Shown: piece after piece, positions 35,304 through 43,740 of the stretch | Numbering within the stretch: position 1 is the stretch's first letter | Layout: the number at the start of each line of letters is the position of its first letter | From: Flavobacterium sp. | Lineage (GTDB): Bacteria > Bacteroidota > Bacteroidia > Flavobacteriales > Flavobacteriaceae | Assembly (NCBI GenBank): GCA_027484725.1 | Contig: JAIXSK010000039.1 | Span: forward strand, 114,593-178,592 | Length of the DNA stretch: 64,000 bases | Direction of reading: 5' to 3' | Notes under the pieces: generated by a model | Seen by the model: the letters and a program-made list of their open reading frames with translations, nothing else | Told to the model about the DNA's origin: nothing | Databases searched by the model: none | Position numbers and translations under genes: made by a program

Positions 35304-35732
35304 TTATTTATTAAACTGTTCCACGTGAAACATCTTGATCTTTTCATCTTCTTTCTCTCGCATCAAAACCTCGTCCTTCTGCGTCTTATCCTTAAAACCA
35401 CAATAGTGGAGTACGCCATGAACCATTACACGTAATAACTCATCATGAAATGAAACGCCAAAATCGTGAGCATTCTCTCGGACTCTATCAATAGAGATAT
35501 AAATGTCTCCATTTAATTCGTTTCCTAATGAATAATCAAAACTGATAATGTCCGTGAGTGTGTCATGATTCAAATAAGACTTGTTGATTTCAAGCAAATA
35601 ATCGTCACTACAAAAAATATAGTTGATCTCACCTTCCTTTTTGTTTTCTGTTACAATAACATTAGAAAGCCAAGCTCTGTGTGCCTTAGCTTGTGATAAA
35701 CGAAATTTGGTTTCGTAATTGAAACTAATCAT
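35304..35732 (-). CDS. ybeY: Endoribonuclease YbeY; parS lies in its last codons
   Basis: 142 residues, an rRNA-processing metallo-endoribonuclease. The zinc motif is HGVLHYCGFKDKTQKDE. Two histidines (HGxLH) are present, but the third ligand, usually a histidine in GYDH, is replaced in this segment by K-D. I cannot say whether another residue substitutes. It overlaps the upstream DUF4175 gene by 8 nt. The C-terminal codons FHVEQ contain a perfect parS site. Confidence 0.92.
   Translation of the reverse strand: MISFNYETKFRLSQAKAHRAWLSNVIVTENKKEGEINYIFCSDDYLLEINKSYLNHDTLTDIISFDYSLGNELNGDIYISIDRVRENAHDFGVSFHDELLRVMVHGVLHYCGFKDKTQKDEVLMREKEDEKIKMFHVEQFNK
35317..35332. other. parS (ParB/Spo0J-binding) site, perfect consensus
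   Basis: TGTTCCACGTGAAACA on the plus strand is a 16/16 match to TGTTnCACGTGAAACA, the centromere-like site bound by ParB/Spo0J in most bacterial phyla. It lies inside the last codons of ybeY, 1.9 kb from a second site. Other CACGTG hexamers in the window lack the flanking bases. Confidence 0.9.
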
Positions 35733-38700
35733 GGGTTTTAAAATATTCTTGAACCTTCTGGTTAAAATGAGCGCGCAAAGGTAAGGCTTGTCTATTTAAT
35801 ATTTCAACACTATTTAAATATTGTTGTAGTTGAACCGGAAGCGCACTAGATGTATTAATAAACTCTTTTTTATTGGTTTCCGATTGTCGCTTCTTGTCTT
35901 CTCCTTGTTGCTGAACGGCTTTTTGCAATTTGAGCAATTCATACTTTAAATTGAGCGCTTTCTGAAGAGTTTCATTGTTAAAGCCTTTATTAAGTAACTG
36001 TTTTTCAAGCTCTTTCATTTGATTCAATGCATTTTGTCCTGAACCGCCAAGGCCTTGCTTTTCTAATTCTTTTTGTAGCGCATCTCTAAGTTGTTGTTGC
36101 TCTTTATATATTTCCATGATCTCATCAGCATTTCCTTCACCATCCTCGCCCTTTTGATTTCCTTCTTTTGAATTGCCTTTTTGGTCACCCTGATCACCTC
36201 CGTTTTGTCCTGATTTTCCGCCTTTGCCTGATTTTCCAGAATTTTTCTGACCCGGCTTATCACTTTGTCCTTCGCCCTCAGATTTGCCCTCTCCCTGACC
36301 ACTTTGTTCACCTGGTTTATCTCCCTTTTTCATGCCTTTTTTCATCTTCTCGCCTAAACCTTCTTGCTTTTTAATGATATCAGGAAGTTGCATTCCTTGT
36401 CCTTGACCCGGTTTGGGCTTACCCATTCCAGAACCAGACATTTGCATTTGCATACCATTGAGTATATCACTTAAAAAATCGGCAAGTCGGTTGGCAGATG
36501 TAACGGCATATTGCTGATGAGAAGTGCCTTTGGGAATTTGAGCTTCGACTAAATTCTCTATCGCTTTGTCAACATTATAGTGTACGTTGCCTACTTCTTG
36601 AGTAATGTTCTCAGTAAACTTGGGGTTACGAAGGGACATTGCAAACAAACTGTCATCCACATGTTTGAATTGCTGCTTAAGGTTTTGCTGTACTTTGAGG
36701 TTTTTATTAAACGACGGTGAACCGCGCTTCAACCCTTTAAACTGTTTCATAACATCTTCTTGAGAAAATGAATAGGCGAGTAGGTTGTCAAGAATTTGGC
36801 GCAGCATTTTAACGTCTTCATCCATTTGTTCCATTTCTCCACCATCCATGCTTTCTTGCATCTTGGCAGACATCTGCTTCATTTTTTGCGCAGCACTTTT
36901 TTGTTTTGGTTTTGCTTTGTCTTTCTTGTCTTTTTGCAATTCTTCAGAAGCTTTCTTTAAATCTTCATCAATGCTTTTTTGTTTCTCAGCTTCAGTAGGA
37001 ATGTCCATCGGTGATTTAAGTTCCTTGTTCTCTTTCTGCAAATCTTTGAGTTCCTCTTGAATCTTATCAAACTCTTTATTGATGTCATTTTGTTTTTCTG
37101 CTGAATTCTCCTTTTCGTTCTCAGCCAACTTGTCTTGCTTTTTGGAGAGCTCCTCGAGTTTATCGGCAATCTGCTCAGCTTTTTTGCTCACGTAATAACG
37201 CTTGGTAAGCTCAACCAACTGTTCGAGGTTTTTGGTCTGATTCTTACTGGTTTGCTTGAACTGATCCAGCTTTTCCATCAGCTCTTCGTTCTTGATTTTA
37301 TCAGTCAGTTCTTTGAGCTCGTCTAAAAGTTTTTTATTCTTCTCCAATTCCTGATTGTTTTTCTCTAAACGCTTTTGAAGTTCTTCTTTGAACTCATCTT
37401 TTTTATCAGATTTAAACTTATCTAAATTTTCTTTCATCTTTTCAGAAAACTCTTTCATCATAGCATCTTGTTGCTTTTGACGGTTGATGAAATCGTTGAT
37501 CTTCTGTTGATCTTTGAACTCTAGATTATCTTTTTCTTTACCGGATTTTTGAATCTTCTCTAGCTCAGAAAGCTGTTTGTCTTGATTTTTGAGTGATTGC
37601 TCTAAGCCATTGATGTTGCTATTTTGCTGTTGCAACATTTGATCTTGCTTTTCAGATTCGGTGGCCACTCGGTTAGAAAACACAGCTGATTTGCTACTCT
37701 TAAAATGATGAACGGCATCATTGTCAAAAATCTCAAAATAATATTCATAAGTAACCCCTTCTTCAACCTGAAGTTGACTTGGAAACGAAAACACAAATCG
37801 ATCATACAAATCATTTTTCACCGGAATGGTTCCGCGTCGGGCGGTTTGTGGTTTTCCGATTTCATAATAAACAATCTGCAAACGCGATAAGCCATAATCA
37901 TCTGTAACTTGACCAATGAGATACTTTTTCTCGGTTTTTAAACTATCCGGCGCTTGATTCACATTAATACTCGGAAACTGGTCTTTGACTACTGAAATTT
38001 GGTACATCAATTTTTCATAATGCCTCACTTGTGCATTTGATGTCAGAATCTCATAATCGATGGGTTCTAGAATAGATTTCGAAAAAGTAAACTGTTCTTC
38101 TTTTTTAGAAAACAATCCTTGTGCGTTCTTGTCCTTCCATTCAACGCGATTGGTGGCAACGGCGTTAATTTTCCATTGAACACGAGTTCCTTCAGGTACA
38201 ATGGCGTTTCCTGAACCTTTAATGGTTTCAGATTTTCTATGCAAATAAGACGGATACTGCAATTGCATTTCAAAGTTGGCAATCGATGGAACCGTTAATA
38301 CTTTCAACTTGTAATCATCTGAAACTACCGCATTGGCTTGCAAATGAAATTCAACATCGGCTAGAGGTTTTGTAAACTTATACTGAAATTTTCCAGGTTC
38401 AAGGCTTTCCATATAGTAACTTTCCTCACCCAAATAAATCATGACGCTTTCAGGAATCACACGCCCTTTGGTTGCGAGCACAAGAGTAAAATCTTTGTTT
38501 TGCTCTGTTTGTAAAATAGGATTCTGAATTTCAAAGGCAAAAGGAGCGGGCGGGGTGTAGGTTTTCTGAAAATGAACTACGCGGTTAAAACTCTGCGAAA
38601 TCACATCACTGTTGCCGGAAAGATAAAAAAAGGCAAACAACAAAACCGGAATCAACGCCAGTGGTAAATATCTTTTGTTGGTATTAAAGTTAACGGCTTT

Positions 38701-39123
38701 GGTAAACGGTACCGGCTGCAAGTTTTGTGCTTTCTGGTCAATTGAAGCGAGTAAAAGTTCTGAATTTTCTTGATGAGACGACAACTGCAAAAAGTTGGTG
38801 AGTTTGTCGCTTACTTCTGAAAAATGATTTCCGATGATGGTTGAAGCCTGTGTGTAGTCAATTCCTTTTTGGAATTTAAGCAATTTAAAAATCGGAAACA
38901 AAATATAGCGCAAAAGCAAAAAGACTTCTACTGCCACAAAAGTCCAAAACAAAAGCGTTCTACCCAGCGGTTTGAGCCACAGAAAATACTCAACAAACAA
39001 AGTAAAGAGCAAATAAATCAAGCCTAGTCCAACAAAAAATATGGTACCTCTGATGAGTTCATTGAGGTAATATTTTCGGATAAACGCTTCTAATTTCTGG
39101 TAAATAACACGGGTTGACTCCAA
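35725..39123 (-). CDS. Large DUF4175 membrane protein with coiled coils and low-complexity tail
   Basis: 1132 residues, of the Bacteroidota DUF4175 family with unknown function. The N-terminus has two to three transmembrane segments (GTIFFVGLGLIYLLFTLFV, LLFWTFVAVEVFLLLRYILF, YLPLALIPVLLFAFFYL). A beta-rich exposed region follows, then more than 250 residues of highly charged coiled coil (K/E/Q-rich). A Gly/Gln/Ser/Lys low-complexity stretch lies at about residues 945-1005. No ATG is available: the frame opens with TTG at 39123 just after an upstream stop, so TTG is the probable start. First gene of the ybeY-mnmG operon. Confidence 0.85.
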   Translation of the reverse strand: MESTRVIYQKLEAFIRKYYLNELIRGTIFFVGLGLIYLLFTLFVEYFLWLKPLGRTLLFWTFVAVEVFLLLRYILFPIFKLLKFQKGIDYTQASTIIGNHFSEVSDKLTNFLQLSSHQENSELLLASIDQKAQNLQPVPFTKAVNFNTNKRYLPLALIPVLLFAFFYLSGNSDVISQSFNRVVHFQKTYTPPAPFAFEIQNPILQTEQNKDFTLVLATKGRVIPESVMIYLGEESYYMESLEPGKFQYKFTKPLADVEFHLQANAVVSDDYKLKVLTVPSIANFEMQLQYPSYLHRKSETIKGSGNAIVPEGTRVQWKINAVATNRVEWKDKNAQGLFSKKEEQFTFSKSILEPIDYEILTSNAQVRHYEKLMYQISVVKDQFPSINVNQAPDSLKTEKKYLIGQVTDDYGLSRLQIVYYEIGKPQTARRGTIPVKNDLYDRFVFSFPSQLQVEEGVTYEYYFEIFDNDAVHHFKSSKSAVFSNRVATESEKQDQMLQQQNSNINGLEQSLKNQDKQLSELEKIQKSGKEKDNLEFKDQQKINDFINRQKQQDAMMKEFSEKMKENLDKFKSDKKDEFKEELQKRLEKNNQELEKNKKLLDELKELTDKIKNEELMEKLDQFKQTSKNQTKNLEQLVELTKRYYVSKKAEQIADKLEELSKKQDKLAENEKENSAEKQNDINKEFDKIQEELKDLQKENKELKSPMDIPTEAEKQKSIDEDLKKASEELQKDKKDKAKPKQKSAAQKMKQMSAKMQESMDGGEMEQMDEDVKMLRQILDNLLAYSFSQEDVMKQFKGLKRGSPSFNKNLKVQQNLKQQFKHVDDSLFAMSLRNPKFTENITQEVGNVHYNVDKAIENLVEAQIPKGTSHQQYAVTSANRLADFLSDILNGMQMQMSGSGMGKPKPGQGQGMQLPDIIKKQEGLGEKMKKGMKKGDKPGEQSGQGEGKSEGEGQSDKPGQKNSGKSGKGGKSGQNGGDQGDQKGNSKEGNQKGEDGEGNADEIMEIYKEQQQLRDALQKELEKQGLGGSGQNALNQMKELEKQLLNKGFNNETLQKALNLKYELLKLQKAVQQQGEDKKRQSETNKKEFINTSSALPVQLQQYLNSVEILNRQALPLRAHFNQKVQEYFKTHD

Positions 39124-39230
39124 GGTTCAAGCGTAGTTTTGGTTACAATCGCTAAAAATACAATTTTAAACGAATCGAAAAACTTAAAAATTTATCAATA
39201 CTCAGGCTCTGTTCCATAAGGTTTGAAGTG

Positions 39231-39238
39231 TATCTTTG
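39231..39238 (+). promoter_or_regulatory. -7 promoter element of gltX
   Basis: TATCTTTG, exact TAnnTTTG, 17 nt before the ATG at 39256. It supports that start over one at 39223, upstream of the promoter. Confidence 0.55.
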
Positions 39239-39255
39239 CGCAAATTTTTGCAACT

Positions 39256-40761
39256 ATGTCACAACCTGTTCGCGTTCGTTTTGCGCCCAGTCCAACCGGT
39301 CCGCTGCACATTGGTGGAGTCCGCACGGCTTTGTTTAATTATTTGTTTGCCAAAAAACACAACGGTACTTTTTACTTGCGTATTGAAGATACAGATCAAA
39401 ATCGATTTGTGCCGGGCGCCGAAGCGTATATTTTTGAAGCGCTCGAATGGTTGGGCATTTCACCTGATGAAACCGTGGGCAAGAATGAAAAGTTTGGTCC
39501 GTATCGTCAGTCAGAACGAAAAGCCATCTATCGTGAATATGCCGAACAGCTCATTCAAACCGGTTGGGCCTATTATGCTTTTGACACGGCTGAAGCGCTG
39601 GATGCTCATAGAAAACAACACGAAGCCGAAGGTAAAACCTTTATTTACAATTGGCACAATCGTGAAAAATTAGATACTTCATTGGTTTTATCAGCTGATG
39701 AAACCCAAAAGCGCATTGACTCAGGGCAAGATTACGTGATTCGTTTTAAAACGCCGGTCAATGAAACTTTGCATTTGCACGATATCATCCGCGGCGATAT
39801 TCAGTTTGATACCAACTTGCTCGACGATAAAGTTTTGTTTAAAAGCGATGGCATGCCCACCTATCATTTGGCGAATATTGTGGATGATCATTTGATGCAA
39901 ACCTCGCATGTGATTCGCGGTGAAGAATGGTTGCCGTCATTGCCGTTGCATCATTTATTATACAAAGCTTTTGGTTGGCAAGCGCCTGAATTTGCGCATT
40001 TACCGCTTATTTTAAAACCCATCGGCAACGGAAAACTCTCTAAACGCGACGGAGACAAAATGGGCTTTCCGGTATTTCCGCTCGAGTGGACAACAGAAGA
40101 AGGCATCTCATCGGGCTATCGCGAAAAAGGTTATTTGCCTGAAGCAGTGATTAACTTTTTGGCTTTGCTCGGTTGGAACGACGGAACCGACCAAGAAATT
40201 TTTAGTCTGGAAGAACTGGTTCAAAAATTTGATTTAAACCGCGTGCACAAAGCTGGAGCAAAGTTTGATCCGGAAAAAAACAAATGGTTCAACCATCATT
40301 ATTTGATGTTGCAAGACAACGCTGCATTAGCCAAATCATTTGCGGTGATTCTTCAAGAAAAAGGCTTCAATGCATCTGAGGAAAAACTCACGCAATTGGT
40401 TTCTCTCATTAAAGAACGTGCGAATTTTGTTTCAGAATTTTGGGAAATGAGTGATTTCTTTTTTGTGGCTCCAAATGCTTATGACGAAAAAGCAACCAAA
40501 AACTGGAATGCCGATACCGCTGAGCTCATGAGCGAAATCATTACTGTCATGAACAACATTGCTGATTTTAGTTCTCAAAACATCGAAACCATCGTTAAAG
40601 AATGGATTACTGCCCGTGAAATCGGAATGGGTAAAATCATGCAACCTTTGCGCTTGAGTTTGGTGGGTGCGCTTAAAGGTCCTCATTTATTTGACATCAT
40701 TGAGTGGATTGGAAAAGAAGAAACCAACCAACGAATTCAAAAAGCTATAGAAACTTTATAA
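39256..40761 (+). CDS. gltX: Glutamyl-tRNA synthetase
   Basis: A 501-residue class I aminoacyl-tRNA synthetase that charges tRNA-Glu. The HIGH-type motif is PSPTGPLHIGG at residues about 11-21 and the KMSKS-type motif is KLSKRDGDKMG. As the window also encodes GlnRS (glnS), GltX is likely discriminating for glutamate and charging of tRNA-Gln does not need an amidotransferase. It is flanked by minus-strand genes and stands alone with its own promoter and terminator. Confidence 0.97.
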   Translation: MSQPVRVRFAPSPTGPLHIGGVRTALFNYLFAKKHNGTFYLRIEDTDQNRFVPGAEAYIFEALEWLGISPDETVGKNEKFGPYRQSERKAIYREYAEQLIQTGWAYYAFDTAEALDAHRKQHEAEGKTFIYNWHNREKLDTSLVLSADETQKRIDSGQDYVIRFKTPVNETLHLHDIIRGDIQFDTNLLDDKVLFKSDGMPTYHLANIVDDHLMQTSHVIRGEEWLPSLPLHHLLYKAFGWQAPEFAHLPLILKPIGNGKLSKRDGDKMGFPVFPLEWTTEEGISSGYREKGYLPEAVINFLALLGWNDGTDQEIFSLEELVQKFDLNRVHKAGAKFDPEKNKWFNHHYLMLQDNAALAKSFAVILQEKGFNASEEKLTQLVSLIKERANFVSEFWEMSDFFFVAPNAYDEKATKNWNADTAELMSEIITVMNNIADFSSQNIETIVKEWITAREIGMGKIMQPLRLSLVGALKGPHLFDIIEWIGKEETNQRIQKAIETL

Positions 40762-40762
40762 A

Positions 40763-40787
40763 AAAAGCTCCCAAATCGGGAGCTTTT
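40763..40787. terminator. Terminator between gltX and the beta-barrel gene
   Basis: 10-bp perfect stem AAAAGCTCCC / GGGAGCTTTT (40763-40772 with 40778-40787) and 5-nt loop, placed between convergent genes. Confidence 0.85.
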
Positions 40788-40788
40788 C

Positions 40789-41430
40789 TTATAAATTGAA
40801 TATTACCTGAGCATTAATCGTTCCGAGCGTTCCTTTAAAATTTCGGTTGCCGTTTTTGGCCAACAAATCATCGTCTTTATTGAGTTTGTTGAAAAAGTTG
40901 GTAAAACCATATTCATAAAAAATCAAAGCGCGGATCACTTTTCCACCGCCCGAAGCGCCTACATAAATCTGACCACTGGCCGGAGAAACATCAAGAATGT
41001 CGTTGGCTTTTAAATTGGTTCCTGCAATTTGTTTTCCTTCATCTGCACCTGAAATATTGAGTTTTCCGTTGATCTGAACTTGCGGTCCAAAATCAACCGA
41101 AACATGATCTTCAATTACATTATAACTCAAAAGTAAACGAACCTTAACGCCTTGAAAATTGTATTTAATGCGTTGATTGTAATTGGCCTCTAATGAGAAA
41201 TTGTTAGAGAAAAACTGCATGCCATAGATCATGCTCCAATCATTGTAGTAATTTCCGCGCACGGAAAGCCCGCCGGCAAAACCGCTCTCAGGTTTGGCAC
41301 TGAAGTTATTGGTAAACAAAGATGTTTGTGAAATTCCTCCGGAAATACCTATGCGGTTTCCGTCTTTATTCTGAAACTGACCATAAGCCGAAAGCCCTGA
41401 AATCAAGAGCAAAGCTATTATTTTTTTCAT
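40789..41430 (-). CDS. Outer-membrane beta-barrel protein, PorT-like
   Basis: 213 residues with signal peptide MKKIIALLLISGLSAYGQ. Alternating amphipathic strands and glycine-rich turns (RIGISGGISQ, GGLSVRGNYYNDW, YGMQFFSNNF) and a terminal aromatic or aliphatic end (AQVIFNL) indicate an eight-stranded outer-membrane barrel of the porin/PorT-like type. No specific function is assigned. The ATG at 41430 was chosen because it starts the signal peptide and lies after a -7 element; the longer frame up to 41511 would overlap the divergent band-7 gene. Confidence 0.82.
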   Translation of the reverse strand: MKKIIALLLISGLSAYGQFQNKDGNRIGISGGISQTSLFTNNFSAKPESGFAGGLSVRGNYYNDWSMIYGMQFFSNNFSLEANYNQRIKYNFQGVKVRLLLSYNVIEDHVSVDFGPQVQINGKLNISGADEGKQIAGTNLKANDILDVSPASGQIYVGASGGGKVIRALIFYEYGFTNFFNKLNKDDDLLAKNGNRNFKGTLGTINAQVIFNL

Positions 41431-41458
41431 GGTTAAAATGTTCTTGGTTATGATGTAA

Positions 41459-41466
41459 CAAACATA
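41459..41466 (-). promoter_or_regulatory. -7 promoter element of the beta-barrel gene
   Basis: Reads TATGTTTG on the minus strand, exact TAnnTTTG, 28 nt before the ATG at 41430. A TTG (minus strand) lies 24 nt upstream of it. Confidence 0.5.
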
Positions 41467-41509
41467 CATTAAATTTCGTAGAAAGGCTTTCAACTTAAAA
41501 TTTATCACC

Positions 41510-42496
41510 ATGCCATTTCTTGTTATTATTTTATTTCTAGGCTTAATCCTTTTGCTCTCATCTTTCTTTACCGTAAAACAACAAACTGCTGCAGTTATTG
41601 AACGTTTTGGTAAATTTCACAGCATCCGAAATTCCGGATTGCAACTCAAATTACCTATTATTGACCGAATTTCAGGTCGCGTAAATCTTAGAATCCAACA
41701 ACTTGATGTCATTATTGAAACCCAAACCAAAGACAATGTTTTTGTAAAAATGAAAGTTTCGGTTCAGTTCAAAGTGATTCAAGAACATGTTTATGAAGCC
41801 TTTTACAAACTTGAGTATCCGCACGATCAAATTACTGCTTATGTTTTTGACGTGGTGCGGGCCGAGGTTCCGAAACTTATTCTTGACGATGTTTTTGTTC
41901 GAAAAGATGATATTGCCATTGCCGTAAAGCGCGAATTAAATGAAGCTATGATGGCCTACGGTTATGATATCATCAACACTTTGGTGACCGATATTGATCC
42001 GGATATTCAAGTAAAAAATGCCATGAACCGCATCAATGCTGCCGAACGTGAAAAAACAGCCGCACAGTTTGAAAGTGAAGCGCAACGCATCAGAATTGTG
42101 GCCAAAGCCAAAGCCGAAGCCGAAAGTAAAAAATTGCAGGGTCAAGGTATTGCTGATCAAAGAAGAGAAATTGCCCGCGGACTCGTTGAAAGCGTTGAAG
42201 TACTCAACAGTGTTGGAATCAATTCACAAGAAGCATCAGCTTTGATTGTGGTGACCCAACACTATGATACTTTGCAAGCGATTGGTGCCGATACCAATTC
42301 TAACTTGATTTTGTTGCCGAACTCGCCTCACGCAGCCACCGACATGCTCAACAATATGGTGGCGAGTTTTGCCGCTTCCAACCAAATTGGGGAACAGCTT
42401 AAAAATCAACCCAAAAGAGTGAAAGACAGAAATAACAAAACCGCTTCAGATTACAATCCGTCAGACACATCAAATCCGGAAGAACCTTCTGCTTAA
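41510..42496 (+). CDS. SPFH/band 7 (stomatin-like) membrane protein
   Basis: 328 residues. An N-terminal membrane anchor (FLVIILFLGLILLLSSFF) is followed by the band-7/SPFH domain (VKQQTAAVIERFGKFHSIRNSGL and YDIINTLVTDIDPD) and a charged coiled-coil (EREKTAAQFESEAQRIRIVAKAKAEAESKK). Stomatin-like proteins form oligomers at membrane microdomains and often assist proteases. No NfeD protease partner is adjacent, so the partner is unknown. Confidence 0.92.
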   Translation: MPFLVIILFLGLILLLSSFFTVKQQTAAVIERFGKFHSIRNSGLQLKLPIIDRISGRVNLRIQQLDVIIETQTKDNVFVKMKVSVQFKVIQEHVYEAFYKLEYPHDQITAYVFDVVRAEVPKLILDDVFVRKDDIAIAVKRELNEAMMAYGYDIINTLVTDIDPDIQVKNAMNRINAAEREKTAAQFESEAQRIRIVAKAKAEAESKKLQGQGIADQRREIARGLVESVEVLNSVGINSQEASALIVVTQHYDTLQAIGADTNSNLILLPNSPHAATDMLNNMVASFAASNQIGEQLKNQPKRVKDRNNKTASDYNPSDTSNPEEPSA

Positions 42497-42518
42497 TTTA
42501 ACAGAATACTCCATAAAA

Positions 42519-42545
42519 AAAGAGGCTTAATCGCCTCTTTTTCTG
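42519..42545. terminator. Terminator behind the band-7 gene
   Basis: Stem AAAGAGGC / GCCTCTTT with T-run on the plus strand. Its right arm overlaps the last codons of the convergent DUF6327-like gene. Confidence 0.75.
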
Positions 42546-42781
42546 TTTAATATCCATTGCAAAATAAACGGAAATGCGGTTTTTAAAACACTTCCGGCCA
42601 ATCCGCTTAATAGATGTTTGTTCAACCAAGCCAAATAAGAAATTTGCTGGGTTGGAAAAACATTTTCTTTTAATTTTTGTACGCTAAGTGATGCTTTTTG
42701 ATAATGTATTTCGCGCTCAATTTGAAGCATTTCAAGTTCGCGTTCAATCTCATCGTAAGAGCTATATTTTTTAGCATTCAT
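42527..42781 (-). CDS. Small DUF6327-like protein
   Basis: 84 residues with an N-terminal charged helix (YDEIERELEMLQIERE) and a C-terminal more hydrophobic helix ending in RKRGD. Together with the holin-like and YtxH genes it forms a trio commonly seen in Flavobacteriaceae; this family assignment rests on memory of the arrangement, not on a search. Function unknown. It lies 2 nt after the holin-like gene and shares its end with the band-7 terminator. Confidence 0.7.
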   Translation of the reverse strand: MNAKKYSSYDEIERELEMLQIEREIHYQKASLSVQKLKENVFPTQQISYLAWLNKHLLSGLAGSVLKTAFPFILQWILNRKRGD

Positions 42782-42783
42782 GA

Positions 42784-43134
42784 TTAATCGTTGAAGAAAA
42801 TTTCTGAAAACCGCTCTAAAATTGGGCCTTCGACAATTTTGTCTTTGACTCTAAAAAGCAATAACGCTAAAATGAGATAAACACCGGCCACAGATAAAAA
42901 ACCTAGCGGATAAGATTGCATCCAAGCGCCTAAAGCCAATGCTCCTGCAATCGAAGCAAAAAGTAAAACAACCAAAAAACACAGAGCAATCAGTAAAAAC
43001 TTGACCATCAAGGTGGTCGATTTCATCGCTACTTTAAAACCCCAGAGTTTATAATAAGCTACAGTGGTTGCAACATACGCTTTGGCGTGTTCTTGAAATT
43101 CTTCGGTTTGTTCTTTGATTTCTTCAAAAGCCAT
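42784..43134 (-). CDS. Holin-X-like small membrane protein
   Basis: 116 residues with two hydrophobic segments (VKFLLIALCFLVVLLFASIAGALALG and LGFLSVAGVYLILALLLF). It resembles the 'phage holin family / Hol_X' group, which is widespread on chromosomes and is not evidence of a prophage here. It is translationally coupled to the YtxH gene (TAATG overlap). Its role is unknown, possibly in envelope stress. Confidence 0.82.
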   Translation of the reverse strand: MAFEEIKEQTEEFQEHAKAYVATTVAYYKLWGFKVAMKSTTLMVKFLLIALCFLVVLLFASIAGALALGAWMQSYPLGFLSVAGVYLILALLLFRVKDKIVEGPILERFSEIFFND

Positions 43135-43463
43135 TACTTCTGAAATTTGGCGTTTTGTTGTTTTAACTCGGCTAACTTTTGTTCAAGATAATTAATGGCT
43201 TCTTCGGCTTTATAACTTGAACGCGACAATAAATCATCCATCGATTCTTTGAAGTCTTCTTTGGTTTGACCTAGTTTTTCTTTAGCTTCATTTTCGACGG
43301 TTTGAAATTTTTCTTTTAAATCATCTTTGAGTTCGTCTAAATTGTCTTTGATTTTTTTTCGGGTTTGCGAACCTTTATCTGGTGCAAACAAAATTCCGAG
43401 TCCGACTCCGATGGCAGCACCCAAAAGTAAGGCCACCAAACCTTCACTATTTTTTCCTGACAT
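43134..43463 (-). CDS. YtxH domain-containing protein
   Basis: 109 residues. A glycine-rich hydrophobic N-terminal helix (GLVALLLGAAIGVGLGILFAPDKGS) is followed by a lysine/glutamate coiled-coil (DNLDELKDDLKEKFQ). This is the YtxH pattern, often linked with general stress responses. First gene of the trio with the holin-like and DUF6327-like genes. A near -7 element (TAACTTTA, minus strand) lies just upstream. Confidence 0.85.
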   Translation of the reverse strand: MSGKNSEGLVALLLGAAIGVGLGILFAPDKGSQTRKKIKDNLDELKDDLKEKFQTVENEAKEKLGQTKEDFKESMDDLLSRSSYKAEEAINYLEQKLAELKQQNAKFQK

Positions 43464-43690
43464 GATTTTTAATTTTGAAGTATAAAGTTACGAAATTTCT
43501 TTCCTGAGCTTTGTTAAGAGAGCTCATAAAAGGCAAAAATTAATTTAAAGCGATTTGAGCAACATTTACAACCAAAAATGTAAAACCACCTTGGCTTTTT
43601 TTAAAATTCGCTTAGAATAAATTTATGGATGTCGGTTTTAATAGTGATTATCGATGCTTTTTATAAATTAAATAGTTAATAATAATCATT

Positions 43691-43715
43691 AAAAAACCCG
43701 CCTTGTGAGCGGGTT
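43691..43715 (-). terminator. Terminator of glnS
   Basis: Stem AACCCGC / GCGGGTT (43695-43701 with 43709-43715); on the minus strand it ends in a T-run, about 25 nt after the glnS stop. The gap 43464-43690 is otherwise AT-rich with no feature seen. Confidence 0.8.
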
Positions 43716-43740
43716 GGTGATAGAATTTTTCAATAATTGA

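Noticed and set aside
36100..36400. Frameshift or assembly error suspected in the low-complexity part of the DUF4175 gene
   Set aside because: The minus-strand frame stays open throughout and the sequence resumes with normal coiled-coil coding, so the low complexity is genuine.
42784..43134. Holin-family protein as evidence of a prophage
   Set aside because: No other phage gene is present; the holin/YtxH/DUF6327 trio is a common chromosomal arrangement in Flavobacteriaceae.
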